37,531 bases of DNA from positions 1 through 37,531 of the forward strand of contig CAIRBF010000200.1 of NCBI GenBank assembly GCA_903876715.1, written 5' to 3'. Position 1 is the first letter of the stretch. Every line of letters starts with the position of its first letter. Source of the stretch: an uncultured beta proteobacterium. GTDB lineage: Bacteria; Pseudomonadota; Gammaproteobacteria; Burkholderiales; Burkholderiaceae_C. The position numbers and the translations under genes are program-made. Shown here one piece after another: positions 25,542-35,269 of this stretch. The notes beneath the pieces are model-generated. The model saw only the letters and a list, made by a program, of their open reading frames with translations. It was not told the DNA's origin and did no database searches.

Positions 25542-26570
25542 TCAGTCCAGGTCAGTCCCCAGCTGGTACAGGCAGTCGCCGCGCTCGCAGGGCGCGGGTG
25601 CACGCTTGCACAAGACCAGGGCGTCGATCTCGAAGCGTACGGTCAGCGGCTCCCTCCAGGGCGAGTCGTGGAAGTGGATGCGCGCGGCGGCTTGCCCGGC
25701 CCGCACCTCGTCGCCGATCTCGACCAAGGGCTCGAACAGGCCGCGCTCCATCGCATAGACGTGGTGCGTGTGGCCACCCACCTGCATCAGGCGTGTCGGG
25801 GCGGGCGTCGGCAGGTCAGCCTGCACGAGCAGGCCCGTCTCGCGCAGCACGCGCCGCAGTCCGTCGCGCATCAGCGCCATCGATGCCGGCGTGACGAGGT
25901 TGCCGCCGCCGCACTCGGTGGCCATGCCGAGCACGCCTTGACGAAGCGCTGCGGCTGAGAGGGTGCGCCCGCTGTTGGAGGCTGCGTTCGAGAAGAAGCT
26001 CACCGGAGCGCCGAAGGCCCGCACCAGGCGCAGCAGCCGCTCCATGGCGGCAGGCTCGGCCTGGCGGTAGGCGAGCACGCAGGGCACGTAGGTGAGCGAG
26101 CTGCCGCCGGAGTGCAGGTCGAACACGAGGTCGAAGCCGGGCAGCAGCACGTGCTCGAGCCACCACGCGAGCTGCTGCGTCGCGGTGCCGTGGGTGTCGC
26201 CCGGGAAGGCGCGGTTGAGGTTGCCGTCGTCGATCGGCGAGGTGCGCTGCGCGGCGCTGGCCGCGGGGAAGTTGGCCGAGGGCAGGATCACCAGGCATCC
26301 GTGGACGTGCTCGGGCTCGAGTGCGCGGATCAGCTCGCCGAGCGCGATCTGGCCTTCCCACTCGTCCCCGTGGTTGCCGGCCATCAGCAGCACCCGCGGG
26401 CCCGGGCCCCGCGCGATGCGGGCGATCGGGGTCGGTATCCAGCCGTAGGCCGAGCGGTGCGCCGAGTGCGGCTGACGCACGAAACCCACTGCCTTGCCTT
26501 CGGCATGCAGGTCGATGTCGCATTGCAGCAGGCTGTCTGCGGCAGTGCGGTTTGCGGCACTCGTTCTCAT
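25542..26570 (-). CDS. DoeB-like N-acyl amino acid deacylase (succinylglutamate desuccinylase/aspartoacylase family)
   Basis: A 342-residue zinc hydrolase. The zinc ligands are H67 and E70 (GNHGDEWEG) and H153 (DLHSGGSS). NLNRAFPG at about 117-124 is the substrate-carboxylate motif, and TECGGGN near residue 218 carries the probable catalytic Glu. The order and wording (TSPIDDGNLNRAFPGDTHGT) resemble DoeB, the N-acetyl-diaminobutyrate deacetylase of ectoine breakdown. No doeA or other ectoine gene is visible, so that substrate is not supported. The second ATG (26570) is chosen because AAGGAG lies 7 bases before it, whereas the ATG at 26576 would be only one base away. It is the last gene of the sox/ABC operon, 45 bp after the ATPase gene. 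It probably removes an acyl group from an imported amino acid derivative (inference). Confidence 0.82.
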   Translation of the reverse strand: MRTSAANRTAADSLLQCDIDLHAEGKAVGFVRQPHSAHRSAYGWIPTPIARIARGPGPRVLLMAGNHGDEWEGQIALGELIRALEPEHVHGCLVILPSANFPAASAAQRTSPIDDGNLNRAFPGDTHGTATQQLAWWLEHVLLPGFDLVFDLHSGGSSLTYVPCVLAYRQAEPAAMERLLRLVRAFGAPVSFFSNAASNSGRTLSAAALRQGVLGMATECGGGNLVTPASMALMRDGLRRVLRETGLLVQADLPTPAPTRLMQVGGHTHHVYAMERGLFEPLVEIGDEVRAGQAAARIHFHDSPWREPLTVRFEIDALVLCKRAPAPCERGDCLYQLGTDLD

Positions 26571-26615
26571 GCCCATGCTCCTTGTCGACCTGCGGCCTGA
26601 CCCGACCCCGCCTTT

Positions 26616-27359
<744 letters not shown>

Positions 27360-27426
27360 CGGGGCGGGTGCTCCAGAGCCTGAAGATGGGGTTGGCAAGC
27401 CGGCTGCGGGCCTCGCGGAGGCAGGC

Positions 27427-28323
27427 TCAGCGGCTGGCGCTCGTGGCGCGCTGCTCGAGCCACGCGAAGCCGCGCGACAGCGAGAAGCAGATGACGAAGT
27501 AGACGACGCCGACGAAGACGAAGACCTCGAAGACGCGCTGCGTCGTCACCTGCACGTCCTGGGCCATGAAGGACAGCTCCTGGATCGACACGAGCGAGAC
27601 CAGCGAGGAGTCCTTGATGAGCTGGATGAACTGGCCCGCCATGGGCGGCAGCACATTGCGCAGCGCCTGCGGCAGCACGACGTCGACGGCGATGTGCCAG
27701 CGCGACATGCCCAGGCTTTGCGCCGCCTCGATCTGCGAGCGCGGCACCGATTCGATGCCTGCGCGCACGATCTCCGTGACATAGGCGCCCGAGAACGCCG
27801 CCAGGCAGATCAGGCCGAGGACGAAGTTGTCGAGGAGCTTGATCTGGCCGAAGAGCACCGTGACGACGCCCTTCCAGAACGGGTCCAGCGCCGCCACCTG
27901 GTCGGCCAGCGCCACCTTGGGCATGAGCTGGCTGGCGACGAAGAACACGAAGACGAAGACGAAGACCACCGGGGGTATGTTGCGCACCAGCAGCACGTAG
28001 GTGCCGCTGAGCAGGCGCAGGAACAGCCGCCGGCTGTTGCGCGCCATGCCCATCAGCGTGCCGATGACCCCGGCGATCAGGATGCCCCACACGGCGAGCC
28101 GGATCGTCGTCAGGAAGCCCTCGACCAGGATGTTGGGCACCCAACTGCCCGTCTTCGCATCGAGGCGGAAGATGAAAGGCCAGACGGTATGCCACTCCCA
28201 GCGGTAGTTGAAGACCGTGTTCGTGCGGTACACCAGATAGCCCACGCCCGCCAGGGCCAGCGCGAGCAGCGCCGTGTCGATCCAGCGCCAGCGGCGCCGA
28301 CGTTGACCGGGGCGGGGGGGCAT
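27427..28323 (-). CDS. Amino acid ABC importer permease (HisM/GltK-like)
   Basis: A 298-residue inner-membrane protein. A basic N-terminus ([11 protein letters not shown]) precedes the first membrane segment at about 15-32. A loop ([14 protein letters not shown]) separates it from the core of four to five segments, and the EAA-type loop [20 protein letters not shown] docks on the ATPase. [16 protein letters not shown] is a very hydrophobic segment. The ATG at 28323 has AGGA 9 bases upstream. The gene lies 30 bp after the binding-protein stop. The partner permease is probably the one at 34329-35150. Confidence 0.9.
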   Translation of the reverse strand: MPPRPGQRRRRWRWIDTALLALALAGVGYLVYRTNTVFNYRWEWHTVWPFIFRLDAKTGSWVPNILVEGFLTTIRLAVWGILIAGVIGTLMGMARNSRRLFLRLLSGTYVLLVRNIPPVVFVFVFVFFVASQLMPKVALADQVAALDPFWKGVVTVLFGQIKLLDNFVLGLICLAAFSGAYVTEIVRAGIESVPRSQIEAAQSLGMSRWHIAVDVVLPQALRNVLPPMAGQFIQLIKDSSLVSLVSIQELSFMAQDVQVTTQRVFEVFVFVGVVYFVICFSLSRGFAWLEQRATSASR

Positions 28324-28353
28324 CGGTGGTCGTCCTGCGAGGGCTTTGCGGCC

Positions 28354-29166
28354 TCAGGTGGAGGGCACCTGGGAAGCCCAGTCCTGGGTCTTGAACCAGT
28401 AGTTGTGGCGCGAGCGCACCCAGTCCCGGTTCTGCGCGATCCAGGCGTTGAACGCGGCCAGCGCCTTCGGGTTGCCCTTGCGCACGCCGAAGCCTTCGGT
28501 GTTCGAGGTGATGTTTTCCTGCACCGGCTTGAACAGGGTGTCGGGGTTCTTCAGCACGAAGAAGGTCGGCTTGGGCTCGCTCGTGATCGTGGCGTGTGCG
28601 TTGCCGTTGATCACCTCCTGGAAGGCGATCGCGTCATCGTCGAACTGGCGCAGCGTGGCCTTCGGGAAGCGCTCCTCGATCAGCTTGCACGGCGTGGCGC
28701 CGCGGCGGCAGGTGAAGGTCACGTTGGCGCTGTTGTAGCCCTCGGGCCACTTCAGGTTGGCTGCGACCTTCTTCGAGGCCGCGACACCCTGGCCGGAATT
28801 GGAGTAGCCCTCGGTGAAGTCGATCTGCTGCTGGCGCTGCGGCGTGATCGACATGCCGCCGATGATGACGTCGAACTTGCCGCCGATCAGCGAGGGGATG
28901 ATGGCGTCCCAGGCCGTCGGCACAAGCTCGATCTGGACCCCGAGGTCCTTGGCGAACTTGGTCGCCACGTCGATCTCGAAGCCGACCCACTGCCCCTGCT
29001 TGTCGCGCATGGCCCAGGGCACGAAGCTCGAGAAGCCCACCATCAGCTTGCCGCGCTGCTTGATGGTCTCGACGAGGTTGTCCTGCTGGGCCAGGGCGGC
29101 GGGGGCCCAGGCGGCGGCCAGCAGCGCTGCTGCGGCCGTCAGGAAGGTGCGCTTGATCACGTTCAT
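28354..29166 (-). CDS. Polar amino acid ABC solute-binding protein
   Basis: A 270-residue periplasmic family-3 binding protein. A Sec signal of 26 residues ends ALA before QQDNLVETIKQRGKL. GFEIDVATKFAKDLG, PSLIGGKFDVIIGGMSIT and RQQQIDFTEGY are the hallmark motifs. Two cysteines (TFTCRRGATPCKL) may form a disulfide. Amino acid specificity cannot be read. The ATG at 29166 has AGGAG 7 bases upstream. It follows soxG by 57 bp, inside the operon, which argues that its ligand is the compound that SoxBDAG and the deacylase process. Confidence 0.92.
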   Translation of the reverse strand: MNVIKRTFLTAAAALLAAAWAPAALAQQDNLVETIKQRGKLMVGFSSFVPWAMRDKQGQWVGFEIDVATKFAKDLGVQIELVPTAWDAIIPSLIGGKFDVIIGGMSITPQRQQQIDFTEGYSNSGQGVAASKKVAANLKWPEGYNSANVTFTCRRGATPCKLIEERFPKATLRQFDDDAIAFQEVINGNAHATITSEPKPTFFVLKNPDTLFKPVQENITSNTEGFGVRKGNPKALAAFNAWIAQNRDWVRSRHNYWFKTQDWASQVPST

Positions 29167-29223
29167 CGGTGCTCCTGGTGAAGAGGTCTTGGGGTGTGAA
29201 GCCGCGTTCGGCGGATGAGGTTT

Positions 29224-29769
29224 CTAACAGAAGTTGGCGCCAGCAACCAGCGTGCCAGCCTGGCGGTGGCCCTGCAGACGCGCGAACCAGTCGGCCACCA
29301 TCGGACCGTGGCTGCGCTCCACGGCGACCTGGAAGCCGCCTGGGCGGCGCAGCACGAGCGCGCGCAGGCCGAAGGCCTCGGTGAAGGTCGCGCCGTCGGC
29401 GGCGAAGACGCGCGGGTGGGTGTCGAGCGGGCTGGCTGATGCCAGCAGCGCGCCGGCGCCCGCGCCTTCAACGCGGAAATGCGCCCAGCCGTCGGAGACG
29501 TCGACGACGAGCGTGTCCGCGCCTGCGGGCTCGGCGAGCAGCCGCACCAGCAGGCCCGTCGCGTCTTCGGGCGGGGCCAGCAGCAGCCAGTGCCCGGGCG
29601 CCGGCCGCAGCAGTTCAAGCGCGCCGCTGCGCTCGCAGCGCAGCGCAGCCGGGTCTGCGAGCCCCAGGCGGCGCAGCCGCGGCAGCACGTCGTCGGCAGG
29701 CCCCTGCAGTTCGAGGAGCGTGGGTGTCGGCAGCAGACCGACGCGGGCGTCATGCACAGGGGTTGCCAT
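29224..29769 (-). CDS. soxG: Sarcosine oxidase gamma subunit
   Basis: A 181-residue protein in the position and size of SoxG, the smallest FAD/FMN-free structural subunit besides delta in heterotetrameric sarcosine oxidase. Recognisable family features are LLELQGPADDVLPRL near the start, GHWLLLAPPE in the middle, VVDVSDGWAHFRVEG and a late FGLRALVLRRPGGFQVAVERS. SoxG is related in fold to GcvT-like proteins. The start lies 3 bp after the soxA stop with no separate ribosome-binding site, so translation is probably coupled. Gene order soxB-soxD-soxA-soxG is the standard one. Confidence 0.88.
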   Translation of the reverse strand: MATPVHDARVGLLPTPTLLELQGPADDVLPRLRRLGLADPAALRCERSGALELLRPAPGHWLLLAPPEDATGLLVRLLAEPAGADTLVVDVSDGWAHFRVEGAGAGALLASASPLDTHPRVFAADGATFTEAFGLRALVLRRPGGFQVAVERSHGPMVADWFARLQGHRQAGTLVAGANFC

Positions 29770-29772
29770 GGT

Positions 29773-32724
29773 TCAGGAGCGCATGCGCAGGCCTTGGGGG
29801 TCGTGGAAGCACGGGGCGACGACGCGCGCGGGCACGACCTCGTCCTTCATGCGCACGTGCACGATCTCGTCCATGCGTTGCCGACCGTCGGCCAGCAGGC
29901 CGAGCGCAACGCTGCGGCCGTGCACCACGCTCCACACGCAAGCGCTGACGAAACCCTCCGAGGCCTCGCGACGGCCCCCCGGGGTCAGTGGTGCGCCTTC
30001 GACCAGCAGGCGAGCGGGGTCCTGCGGCAGCAGCCCGACCAGCTCGCGCCGGTGCGTCGTGCCGGCGCGCCGGATCTCGACGGCGCGCTTGCCGATGTAA
30101 TCCGGTTTCTTGCGCGACATCGCCCAGCCCATGCCCAAGTCGTGCGGGTCGGCGGTGGCGTCGACCTCGTGGCCCAGCGACAGGAAGCCCTTTTCCACGC
30201 GCAGCACGTGGTTCGTCTCCGAGCCCACGAGAGCCAATCCCATCGTCTGCCCGGCGTCGAAGGCCTGCTGCCACAACGCGGGCAGGTCGCGCGCGCGGAC
30301 GTTGACCTCGAAGCTGAGTTCGCCGGTGAAGCTCACCCGCGCCACCCGCGCCGGGATGCCTGCGACACGACCCTCACGCAGCCCCATGAAGGGGAAGGCT
30401 TCGTTCGAGAGGTCGATGTCGGTGCCAAGCGCGGTGAGCAGTTCGCGTGCGCGCGGCCCGCAGACCGTGGCATTGCCCCAGACCGCCGTCAGGTTGGACA
30501 GACGAACACGCCATTGCGGACGCTCGACCTGCAGGAAGTGCTGGATGTGGCGCCATACCTCGTCGGCGTTGCCGGTCGAGGTCGACATCAAGTAGTGGCC
30601 CTCGGCCATCTTGAAGCTCACGCCGTCGTCGAGCACGATGCCGTCGTCGCTGAGCATGATGCCGTAGCGCCCCATGCCGCGTTCGAGCGTCGAGAAGTCG
30701 TTGGTGTAGAGCATCTGCAGCAGCGCCAGCGCGTCGGGGCCGCGGATCTCGAACTTGCCCAGGGGCGAACCGTCGTACATGGCCACGGCCTCGCGCACCG
30801 CGCGCGCCTCGCGCTGCACGGCCTCGTGCATGGCCTCCCCGGCCCGCGGGTAGTACAGCGGCCGGCGCCAGCGCGCCCCGGCTTCGAACATCACCGCCCC
30901 GTGGGCGACGTGCCAGGACGTCAAGGGCGTGTGGCGGTAGGGCAGGAAGACCGGGCCGCCGCGGGCGCCGACAAGCGCGCCGAACTCCACCGGCGTCCAG
31001 GGCGAGCGCATGGTCGTCTGTCCGACGTCCTCCATGCGCAGCCCCTGGGCAGCGGCGACCGCGCCGACCACGTTCAGGTTGCCGGTCTTGCCCTGGTCGA
31101 TGCCCATGCCGGCGGTGGTGTAGCGCTTGACGTGCTCGATCGCACCGTAGCCCTCGCGCAGCGCCAGGTGCAGGTCGGCCACCGTCACGTCGTGCTGCAG
31201 GTCGACGTAGGCCTTGGCGCCTTCGGGCAGGGGCTCCACGTGCCAGAGCGCCTCGATCGCGTAGGCGGGTCCGGGGTCGGCCTGTGGTGCCGGCGCCGGG
31301 CCGCCGCCAGGGGCGCCAAAGCCCAGGGACTGCGCCACGTGCCGGCCTAGGCGTGTGCCGTCGGTCAGCGCGCCGTTCAGGTCCAGGCGCCCCGCCGCCG
31401 CGCCGACGCAAATGGCCTGCTGGGCGGGGCGGTCGGGCAGGAAGGCGGCGATCCCGGGGTCGAAACGCAGGCTACCCCGCGCCTGCGAATAAAGGTGGAC
31501 CAGCGGGTTCCAGCCACCAGAGACCGCGATCAGGTCGCAATCGACACGCCGCGCCGCGCCGCCGGCGCGGGGCCGCACCCATGCGCCGTGCACGCCGCTG
31601 CTGCCGCCCAGCGCCTGCTCGATGACGTGACCGGTCCACACCGGCGCCGGCCCGGCACAGGCGCGGGCTGTGGCGTCGACCTCGGCGCGTGCGTCGACGA
31701 TGCCCGCGACCTCGACGCCGGCCGCGCGCAGGTCGCGCGCGACTTCGTAGGCGCTGCCGTTGTTCGTGAACAAGAGCACCCGCTTTCCGGGGACCACCGC
31801 GTGGCGGTGCAGGTAGGCCTGCACGGCGCCGGCCAGCATCACGCCGGGGCGGTCGTTGTCGCGGAAGACGAGTGAGCGCTCGACGGCGCCGGTGGCGACG
31901 ACGACCTGGCGCGCGCGCACCCGCCAGGTGCGCTGGATCAGTCCGCCCGCGTCCGGGGCGCGTTGCGTCACCAGCACGAGCCCACCCTCGCGCACGCCCC
32001 AGGCGCTGGCCTGCTGCAGCCGGCAGACCTCGGGGCAGGCGTCGAGTTCGGCCACGGCGCGAGCGACCCAGTCCAACGCGTCGGAGCCATCGATGCGCTC
32101 ACACCGCCCGACCAGCGCGCCGCCGGGCCCGACCCCTTCGTCGACCAGCATCACGCGGCAGCCGGCGCGCGCGGCCTCGAGAGCCGCGCTCAGCCCGGCC
32201 GGGCCGGCCCCCACGACGAGCACGTCGCAGTGCGCATGGCGGATGTCGTAGCCGCCCTTCGGAGCTTCCTGCGGGGCGCGCGCCAGCCCCGCCAGGCGGC
32301 GGATCCAGGGCTCGAACCAGTGCCAGTCCGGCCACATGAAGGTCTTGTAATAGAACGCTGCCGGCAGCAGCGGCGCCAACCACTGCAAGGGCGCGAACAG
32401 GTCGTGCCGCGCCGTCGGCCAGCCGCTGACGGAACGCGCGCGCAGGCCATCGACCAGCCGCACCGTCGGAGCCGGCTGGTTGGCCGCGGCGGCGTCGCCC
32501 AGCAATTCGACGAAGGTCGACGGCTCCTCGATGCCGGCCGAGACGATGCCGCGCGGCCGGTGCAGCTTGAAGCTGCGCGCCGTGACGCGCACGCCGTTGG
32601 CCAGCAGCGCGGAAGCCAGCGTGTCGCCCTCGAAGCCGGTGTAGGTGCGGCCGTCGAACTCGAAGCGCAGCGGCCGGCGCCGGTCGATCCGGCCTCCCTG
32701 GGGCAGACGCCAGGGCTCAGCCAC
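29773..32724 (-). CDS. soxA: Sarcosine oxidase alpha subunit
   Basis: A 983-residue protein of full SoxA length. The N-terminal ferredoxin-like fold (about residues 20-95, without the cluster cysteines) is followed by an NAD-binding Rossmann domain with GAGPAG at 172-177. The C-terminal 370 residues are the GcvT-like folate-binding domain that receives the methyl carbon (KFEIRGPDALALLQMLYTND, SGELSFEV-like FTGELSFEVNV, VGSETNHVLRVEKGFL). The complex oxidatively removes an N-methyl group and passes it to tetrahydrofolate or releases formaldehyde. The start is GTG at 32724 with GGAGG 6 bases upstream and overlaps soxD by 8 bases. No folate-recycling gene is visible nearby. Confidence 0.95.
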   Translation of the reverse strand: MAEPWRLPQGGRIDRRRPLRFEFDGRTYTGFEGDTLASALLANGVRVTARSFKLHRPRGIVSAGIEEPSTFVELLGDAAAANQPAPTVRLVDGLRARSVSGWPTARHDLFAPLQWLAPLLPAAFYYKTFMWPDWHWFEPWIRRLAGLARAPQEAPKGGYDIRHAHCDVLVVGAGPAGLSAALEAARAGCRVMLVDEGVGPGGALVGRCERIDGSDALDWVARAVAELDACPEVCRLQQASAWGVREGGLVLVTQRAPDAGGLIQRTWRVRARQVVVATGAVERSLVFRDNDRPGVMLAGAVQAYLHRHAVVPGKRVLLFTNNGSAYEVARDLRAAGVEVAGIVDARAEVDATARACAGPAPVWTGHVIEQALGGSSGVHGAWVRPRAGGAARRVDCDLIAVSGGWNPLVHLYSQARGSLRFDPGIAAFLPDRPAQQAICVGAAAGRLDLNGALTDGTRLGRHVAQSLGFGAPGGGPAPAPQADPGPAYAIEALWHVEPLPEGAKAYVDLQHDVTVADLHLALREGYGAIEHVKRYTTAGMGIDQGKTGNLNVVGAVAAAQGLRMEDVGQTTMRSPWTPVEFGALVGARGGPVFLPYRHTPLTSWHVAHGAVMFEAGARWRRPLYYPRAGEAMHEAVQREARAVREAVAMYDGSPLGKFEIRGPDALALLQMLYTNDFSTLERGMGRYGIMLSDDGIVLDDGVSFKMAEGHYLMSTSTGNADEVWRHIQHFLQVERPQWRVRLSNLTAVWGNATVCGPRARELLTALGTDIDLSNEAFPFMGLREGRVAGIPARVARVSFTGELSFEVNVRARDLPALWQQAFDAGQTMGLALVGSETNHVLRVEKGFLSLGHEVDATADPHDLGMGWAMSRKKPDYIGKRAVEIRRAGTTHRRELVGLLPQDPARLLVEGAPLTPGGRREASEGFVSACVWSVVHGRSVALGLLADGRQRMDEIVHVRMKDEVVPARVVAPCFHDPQGLRMRS

Positions 32725-33001
32725 GGCCGGCCTCCGCAGAAGACGTCAGCGGCCCGGCGTCCCGGACGACCTGGTGCGTGACCGTGTCGCGGCTGACGAC
32801 GAACCAGGTGCCGCAACCGAGCTTGTGCCACCATTTTTCACGCACCGGGCCCATCGGGTTGGGGCCCACCGTCAGCCAGTCCACCCAGGCGGTGGCGTCC
32901 AGCGCGCGCGGATCGGCAGGGCGCTGGACGCGCACCGGTCCGCCGTTGACGAACTCGGACTCGTTGCGCTCGCCGCAGTGGGGGCAGGGGATCAGCAGCA
33001 T
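32717..33001 (-). CDS. soxD: Sarcosine oxidase delta subunit
   Basis: A 94-residue SoxD. The zinc-binding N-terminus is LIPCPHCGERNESEF (C6, H8? and C9 region), followed by WVDWLTVGPNPMGPVREKWWH and GCGTWFVVSRDT, the family signature including the later His and Cys zinc ligands. It is a structural subunit of the heterotetramer. The ATG at 33001 is taken from the family N-terminus (MLLIPCPHCG); no good ribosome-binding site precedes it. Its 3' end overlaps the soxA start by 8 bases, indicating coupled translation. Confidence 0.93.
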   Translation of the reverse strand: MLLIPCPHCGERNESEFVNGGPVRVQRPADPRALDATAWVDWLTVGPNPMGPVREKWWHKLGCGTWFVVSRDTVTHQVVRDAGPLTSSAEAGRG

Positions 33002-33036
33002 CGTGGCAGGGTGAAAGGGTTCTCGACCTCGGGCTC

Positions 33037-34287
33037 TCAGCGCGCGGTCGTCGTGCCCGACTCCATCACGTAGTCGAGGTGGCGGAAGCGGTCGAGCGAG
33101 AAGGGCTCGATCAGCGGGTGCGGGGCGTCGTTGGCGATCAGGTGCGCGAGCGTCCAGCCGCCGGCGGGCACCGCCTTGAAGCCGCCCCACCATCCCGCCG
33201 AGACATAAAGCCCGCCCACCGGGGTGGCCGAGACGATGGGCGTGGCGTCGTGCGCGATGTCCAGGGTGCCGCCCCATTGCCGCATCATCTTCAGGCGTCG
33301 GAACGAGGGGAAGAGCTCGAGCATCGCCGCCACCGAGTCCTCGAACACGCTCTGCTTGACGTCGCGCCGGAACGACTGCCCGGGGTCTGTGGAGCCGCCG
33401 ATGATCAGCTCGCCGCGGTCGGACTGGCTGAGGTAGACGCCGATGTCGGGGCAGTTGACGATCACGTCGACGAGCGGTTTGACCGGCTCCGACACGTAGG
33501 CGGCCAGGTTGATCGTCTTCAGCGGCAGGCGCAGGCCGATGGTCTCGGTCAGCGTGGTCGTGTGGCCCGAGACGACAACCGCAACCTTGTTCGCCCGTAC
33601 CGTACCACGCGGCGTCTGGACACCGGCGACGCGGCCGTCGGCGCCGCGCAGCAGCGACAGCACCGGCGTGTTCTGATGGATCTCCACTCCCATCGAGTCG
33701 GCCGAACGCGCGTAGCCCCAGGCCACGGCGTCGTGCCGGCACACGGCCGCGTCGGTGTGCACCATGCCGGCCATGATGGGCAGCCTCGAGTCGGGGCCGC
33801 CGCCGGTCAGGGGGGGGATGCGTCGGCGCAGTTCCTCCACGCTGATGGGCTCGTAGGTGGAGCCGTGCAGCGCGCCGTTGAGCATGCGGCGCCGGATTTC
33901 GCGCAGCTTCGGCGAGGTCTGCACCACGTCGATCATCGTGCGCTTGGAGTACATCAGATTGATGTTCAGCTCGCGCGTCAGGCCCTCGAACAACGAGACC
34001 GACTTGACGTAGAAGGGGATGCTCTCGTCGCGCAGGTAGTTCGAGCGGATCGTGACCGTGTTGCGCGCGATGTTGCCCCCGCCCAGCCAGCCGCGCTCGA
34101 GCACGGCCACGTCGGTGATGCCGTGCTCGCGCGCGAGGTAGTGCGCCGCCGCCAGACCGTGCCCTCCGGCGCCGATGATGACGACCTCGTAGCGGTCGCG
34201 CAGCGTTGGCGTGCGCCAGGCCGGCTGCCAGTGGCGGTGACGGGTCAGCGCATGGCGGGCCAGCGAGAACAGGGAATATCGCTGCAT
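33037..34287 (-). CDS. soxB: Sarcosine oxidase beta subunit
   Basis: A 416-residue flavoprotein subunit that binds FAD, FMN and substrate. The FAD motif GAGGHG is at 39-44. GGGNIARNTVTIRSNYL is typical of SoxB, and H185 in AVCRHDAVAWGYAR is the histidine expected to hold FMN covalently. QWGGTLDIAHDATPI and GWWGGFKAVPAGG lie near the C-terminus. It performs the oxidation of the N-methyl amino acid. The ATG at 34287 gives the family length; a longer in-frame opening upstream overlaps the permease gene and is not used. It follows the first permease gene by 41 bp. Related beta subunits act on sarcosine, N-methylproline or other secondary amines, so the substrate is open. Confidence 0.95.
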   Translation of the reverse strand: MQRYSLFSLARHALTRHRHWQPAWRTPTLRDRYEVVIIGAGGHGLAAAHYLAREHGITDVAVLERGWLGGGNIARNTVTIRSNYLRDESIPFYVKSVSLFEGLTRELNINLMYSKRTMIDVVQTSPKLREIRRRMLNGALHGSTYEPISVEELRRRIPPLTGGGPDSRLPIMAGMVHTDAAVCRHDAVAWGYARSADSMGVEIHQNTPVLSLLRGADGRVAGVQTPRGTVRANKVAVVVSGHTTTLTETIGLRLPLKTINLAAYVSEPVKPLVDVIVNCPDIGVYLSQSDRGELIIGGSTDPGQSFRRDVKQSVFEDSVAAMLELFPSFRRLKMMRQWGGTLDIAHDATPIVSATPVGGLYVSAGWWGGFKAVPAGGWTLAHLIANDAPHPLIEPFSLDRFRHLDYVMESGTTTAR

Positions 34288-34328
34288 CTGCGGGTGCGGG
34301 TTGTGATGCGGCTCGGGCGGGCGGCTCG

Positions 34329-35150
34329 TCAACGCCTGCGGTAGCGATGCTCGAGCCAGCTCACGAACAAGGAAAGGGTGATCGTGATGACGAGGTAGAT
34401 CGCCGCCGTCGTGAGCCAGATCTCGAAGGCCATGAAGGTGTCGGAGACGACGTTGCGTGCCTGCGTGGTCAGGTCGAAGACGGCGATCACGCTCACGATG
34501 GCGGAGTGCTTGACGAGGTTGACGAGCACCCCGCCCAGCGGCGGCAGCATCAGCGGCACGGCCTGCGGCAGGACGATGTCGCGGTACAGGTTGAACTCGG
34601 AGAAGCCCAGGCTGCGTCCGGCTTCCCACTGTCCGCGCCGCACTGCGATGATCGCCCCGCGGATGATCTCGGCCGCGAAGGCGCCTTCGTACAGGGCCAG
34701 GCACAGCACCCCGGCGCCCATGCGCGGGATGCCCAGGATCGCCGCGACGATGAAGTAGATGATGAGCATCTGCACCAGGATCGGCGTGTTGCGCACGACC
34801 TCGATGTAGATCCAGGCGATGGCCGAGCCGACGATCGTGTTCGACAGGCGCAGCACCGCCGTGACCAGGCCGATCAGCAATGCCAGCAGTCCTGCTTGCC
34901 AGGCGATGTCCAGCGTGACGAACAGGCCCTTGGTGAGCGCGCCCCAGATGATCTCGCCGTCGATCACGCGCACCAGGTAGCGCGGCACCTGGTCCCACTT
35001 CCACTGGTAGCCCATGCCCTGGGCGCCCTGGACGATGAAGGCCACCGCGCCGAGCGCGAAGGCGGCGAACAGCAGGGCCTCGAACCACCAGGCACGGTGC
35101 CAGGCGACGGGTCTCGGGCGCCGCTCGGCGCTGGCTGTGGATGTCGACAT
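34329..35150 (-). CDS. Amino acid ABC importer permease (first gene of the sox operon)
   Basis: A 273-residue inner-membrane permease of the HisM/HisQ class. Its first membrane segment is at about 22-44. YQWKWDQVPRYL in the loop after it is typical of the group, and the EAA-type loop is EAGRSLGFSEFNLYRDIVLP. The ATG at 35150 is chosen because MSTSTASAERR precedes the first segment at normal distance. No Shine-Dalgarno is evident. A -10-like TATCAT on the minus strand (35172-35177) lies 22 bases upstream without a good -35. The gene heads the operon, while the other permease, the binding protein and the ATPase are at its far end, so the importer is split by the four sox genes. Confidence 0.9.
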   Translation of the reverse strand: MSTSTASAERRPRPVAWHRAWWFEALLFAAFALGAVAFIVQGAQGMGYQWKWDQVPRYLVRVIDGEIIWGALTKGLFVTLDIAWQAGLLALLIGLVTAVLRLSNTIVGSAIAWIYIEVVRNTPILVQMLIIYFIVAAILGIPRMGAGVLCLALYEGAFAAEIIRGAIIAVRRGQWEAGRSLGFSEFNLYRDIVLPQAVPLMLPPLGGVLVNLVKHSAIVSVIAVFDLTTQARNVVSDTFMAFEIWLTTAAIYLVITITLSLFVSWLEHRYRRR

Positions 35151-35269
35151 GGATGGGGAACTGAACGTAGGATGATAGGCGTTCAAGCCCGGCGGCGGGC
35201 ATTGGGGTCTGCCCAGGGTGCCCTGCCGGTCCGCCACGGCCTTGCGCCCGTCACCAGAAGTGCCATCGC

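Noticed and set aside
25542-26570. Reading the DoeB-like gene as part of an ectoine degradation pathway
   Set aside because: No doeA, doeC, doeD or ectoine-specific importer genes are recognisable; the sox context points to another amino compound.
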